Assembly (NCBI GenBank): GCA_013400115.1
Contig: VXBP01009432.1
Location: forward strand, 250,420-314,419
DNA: 64,000 nt
Source: Rhinopomastus cyanomelas
Taxonomy: Eukaryota > Chordata > Aves > Bucerotiformes > Rhinopomastidae
Direction of reading: 5' to 3'
How positions within the stretch are numbered: position 1 is the first letter of the stretch; each line of letters starts with the position of its first letter. The translations under genes and the position numbers were made by a program. This document shows, in pieces, positions 60,951-64,000 of this stretch. The notes under the pieces were generated by a model. That model saw only the letters and a program-made list of their open reading frames with translations, was not told the origin of the DNA and ran no database searches.

Positions 60951-63399
60951 CCATTTTCCCTAAACAATTGTCTGGCAAATTCTATCCGAGATTTCATCAA
61001 GACCTAACTACTTTGTTTTCTTTTCCTTTATCTTTAATTGTGCTCTTGAACCCACCACAACCAAGAGGAAAGACTGAGGTACACTTAACATCAGCTGTCT
61101 AAGATTCAGGGATGCAGACTGAGCTGGCTGTCTCCACTTTCCCTATACTTTATGCAGAAAGAGCAAGGACTAAACAAGGGTTTGTCTTGGAATAGAATAA
61201 ATTGCCATTTCCCTTTCACACCTATAAAGACAATCTATACAAGTAGCTTGACAACTATCCTATGCAAGAAAAGATGAGAAGTAATTGAAAAAATACCAGT
61301 ATTTAAAGAAATCTAAATGTGGAAATAAGCCTATGTATATAGCACATTGTTATACTAGGGATCAGAAAGAAGACAGCGATTTGAGCTTGTAGGGGGCTAA
61401 TGAAGATAAGTGGTCGAAATAATAATGAAGATGCATGCTCTATAATAGGCTGGAGTAATGAAGATACATGTTCTACAGTAGAATGAAGTAACAGAAGAGG
61501 TCTCCAGCCTATGGGATGCTGGGTGATAAAGGAGTCTAGAGCAGAGCTAAGCTGGGATATCATGTTCCTTGGAGAACACTTTATAACAGCCTTGGGTTTC
61601 TTTCCATTCACTCCCCAGGCAGCCATAAAAAAGGGAGGCTGGAATGGGTGGGGTGTCTGTGCTCACTCAAAAAACTCCTGACATCTTTTCCAATCAATAC
61701 TCAAAATACAGATGTCTGCCTTGGGAAAAAAACCCCACAACATTTCAGAACAGAAATTAGGAGAATTTATCATGAAATGAGTCAGGGAAAGAGCTTAACC
61801 TCAGTCAGGAAGAGGCTGTGTGGACCTACCAAAACATGTGCAGTGTCAGATTTAACTTCTGCTGACATTCAGAATTGTCTGCTACTGATCTGCTTCAAGC
61901 TGAGAAATGACAGCACTGCTGGTGTAACGGAGTCAAATGGTTACACTTAGCACATTTCTTCTTGACAAAATCAGCAGGATTCCTTTGCAGCCTGGTTTGG
62001 ACAGGGAAGAGGATGGAGTGGGATCTGCTGTGTGCATCTCACCCAAGAGACTTACGGTATGGAGCCAGACTGATGCAGAATAGCAGGGGAAGCCCCACAG
62101 TGACTTCTATCATTCAGATAAATTGTCTTGCAAAGGTCAGATATTTATACATTTTCATCCATCTGCCACACAGAGAAATATCCTGCACAAACCATCTCAG
62201 TATTCAAAGCTGATAAGGACAAGTGATAATCCGGAAAATGCCTTGTTTCCAGCATGGTTGTGTTCTAGGAATGCAGTCTTTGTGATGCCTGAGCATCTCC
62301 TCTCCTCACAGCAGACTTTACTCATTTGTACCTCTAAACTCTTCAGAGAAACTCTGGATCAGAGCCACACCTATTCTGCTTCTCAGGCCTTCCCTGGAAT
62401 ACCTGACTTTCTCTTTTCTCTTACTCCACTGAAAACATTTCTTATCATTAACAAAGATGTTTAGCAGGAAATGTTGGGACAAGATGGGAAAAGCCCTTAC
62501 TTGGAAAGAATTAATCCCTACTGCCAACAGAAGATGTAGAAAGGTGACCAAGTGACTACAAACTGGCCTTTAAAATGTCATTGGTGAAACCAAACATGTA
62601 CAGGTGATATTTGTAGGTCGTATGTGGTAGGTAATATTTTCCTAGACTGCTGAAGCAGGAGACTGGTGTTCTATGGTTTGATACTAGCAGATCTACTTTG
62701 TTTACGACCTCCCACATTCTTTCTGAGATAATACTTCTAAAAACCTTACATGGAGAGTGTGGTCTGTTTTGTATATACTGGTATTTAAAATGCTGTGGCC
62801 TGCAAAGAAATCCTCTGTTCAACATTTCTTCACTGGCTGGCTACTGCTTAAACTATTGTTTCATTCCTTGATCTTATTTTAACGCTATGATTTTCAAAAT
62901 GAGTTGCCTGGGGTCAAAGGCTTAGTCACATCAGGTAACTGACTCATGAAGTGCTACCTGAAGTACTACTTCAGAAGACAGTTGGAGGAGAGACAACAAG
63001 TAGTTCTACTATCCTCTGCCTAGCAGGGGATATAAGAAGAGATGCAGTTTATTGTCGCTATCAGAGAGGTGAAAAGTTACATTAGAAATTAGGATGATTT
63101 GTGAAAGTTATTCATCAGGGAAAGCTCAGCAGCAGATGGAAGCATTCTTACAGGTATGTGAACAATGTGTGATGCATTTCAGTGTTGTTTTTAAACTGTG
63201 CTGCTGGAAAAGGAAAAGGAGTCATACTTCGGAGGCGGGAGAATCATAGAATCATCAGGGAGAAGAATGAAATTCCTAGAATTGAAATGGAGACTCATTA
63301 ACAATTCTGTTGACATGCTGAAAACAGTTTTTTTCTATTGGGTGCTTAGTGTTTTTCATATTATTTTAAAAATAATACCAATACCCTCTGTTGTGAAGG
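60951..63399. other. Non-coding stretch with short tandem repeat
   Basis: This stretch contains the imperfect tandem repeat at 61421-61491. Around 63240 AGAATCATAGAATCATCAGG resembles a CR1 tail in reverse, with no CR1 body behind it. Frames at 61303-61626, 61648-61950 and 61962-62464 are unrecognised. Confidence 0.4.
61421..61491 (+). repeat. Imperfect ~34-bp tandem repeat
   Basis: Two diverged copies of a unit beginning TAATGAAGATRCATGYTCTA (starting about 61421 and 61455) lie side by side. A weaker third copy of its start (CTAATGAAGATAAG) lies at about 61398. Confidence 0.75.
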
Positions 63400-64000
63400 C
63401 ACCCACAAAACCAGATAGCAGTAATTATAGAAAAAACGAGGATTTATTGCAACCAGAGTTGCCTGGCACTCCAAGAACGCAGTGTTCAGTTATAGGTCAG
63501 CAATATGTTACTACACAGCAAAATTCCTAAACTTTAATGAATAAATGATCCAAAAATATGTGTGAGCTTACACATACAAGGGAGAATCTCCCACTCATGG
63601 GTACCCAAATGAAAGTCACCAAAAGGGGGACTGTGGTGTGAGGATTCACTCATTCCTGGGAAGCATCCTTAGATGGTGCCCTGAACCAATCCCCAAATGC
63701 AAACCTGCTCTTCCAAGGAGGAACAGCTCAAATTTCGCTCTATGACAGGGCTCCATTTATACCCTAGGTCAGGTATGACCTGGAGTCATGCTAATTAGTT
63801 GCAGGGAAACACAGACAAAGGCAAACTGAGTGGCTCAGAAAGTGGAGGGCCAAGTGAGATATCGACGCATAACCTACAAATCGGTAGTATGGGTGTGCCC
63901 ATGGCTTTGTCAGGTGCTTGTCAAGAAGGGCAGAGGGGGGCTGCACCTGCCATACTCCTTCACATTTCTTATCACCTTACAATAGCCTTATATCCATATG
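63400..64000 (-). mobile_element. Possible minus-strand LTR, runs off window
   Basis: Read on the minus strand, the block has a CCTAGGGTATAAATGGAGCC TATA box around 63755-63770. About 320 bp further along is TTGCAATAAATCC (AATAAA on the minus strand at about 63441). The spacing and order fit an LTR U3-R arrangement. The family is not recognised and the left and right termini are not defined, the right being outside the window. It could instead be unique sequence with chance TATA and AATAAA motifs. Confidence 0.3.

Noticed and set aside
63240..63260. AGAATCATAGAATCATCAGG as a minus-strand CR1
   Set aside because: Only the tail-like bases match and the expected 3' UTR does not follow.
1..64000. 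tRNA, rRNA, small-RNA genes, bacterial-type operons or promoters
   Set aside because: No cloverleaf, conserved RNA core or clustered coding frames were found by reading. The repeat content is that of a bird nuclear genome.

Overview
The window looks like a stretch of bird nuclear DNA that is intergenic or deep intronic. The evidence is about two dozen fragments of CR1 LINE retrotransposons, many ending in the 8-bp ATTCTATG/ATTCTGTG tails typical of avian CR1. An avian ERVL-type LTR is also present. Several CR1 copies share one 3'-end sequence and differ little from each other, which suggests a CR1 subfamily active fairly recently in this lineage. The species cannot be told from this. A turtle or crocodile is not formally excluded, but a bird fits best.

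I found no host protein-coding gene, no tRNA or rRNA gene and no CRISPR array. Every longer open reading frame is either inside a transposable element (for example 32423-32899, 29166-29501 and 50378-50692) or short, unrecognised and consistent with chance. No exon of a known protein could be identified on either strand. An unrecognised exon or non-coding RNA cannot be ruled out by reading alone.

Layout. 1-8.5 kb is mostly unique-looking sequence with an (ATC)n and a (CT)n microsatellite, a small minisatellite and two short CR1 remnants. 8.5-12.8 kb holds CR1 3' ends and one old degenerate copy. 12.8-17.2 kb is AT-rich with a palindromic TATA cluster. 17.2-17.8 kb is a long old CR1 on the minus strand. 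20.3-20.6 kb is an ERVL-type LTR. 22-29 kb is nearly repeat-free. 29.2-33.2 kb has a CR1 copy, a possible solo LTR and a CR1 with an inverted 5' part. 35.5-37.1 kb is a cluster of four CR1 pieces. 38.5-50.7 kb is CR1-rich, including a copy with an unresolved base exactly at an internal junction and an ORF1/ORF2 head-on chimaera. 54.5-54.9 kb is a non-autonomous hAT-like DNA transposon with a plausible 8-bp target duplication. 59.7-61 kb carries the longer of two divergent copies of one LTR-like repeat; the other is at 46 kb. 63.4-64 kb is a possible minus-strand LTR running off the end.

There is no gene system here. The interest lies in the history of the mobile elements: a likely twin-priming CR1 inversion, a probable assembly join inside a CR1, a hAT element in a bird-like genome, and local tandem duplications. 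Family names rest on memory of consensus sequences, not on a search.
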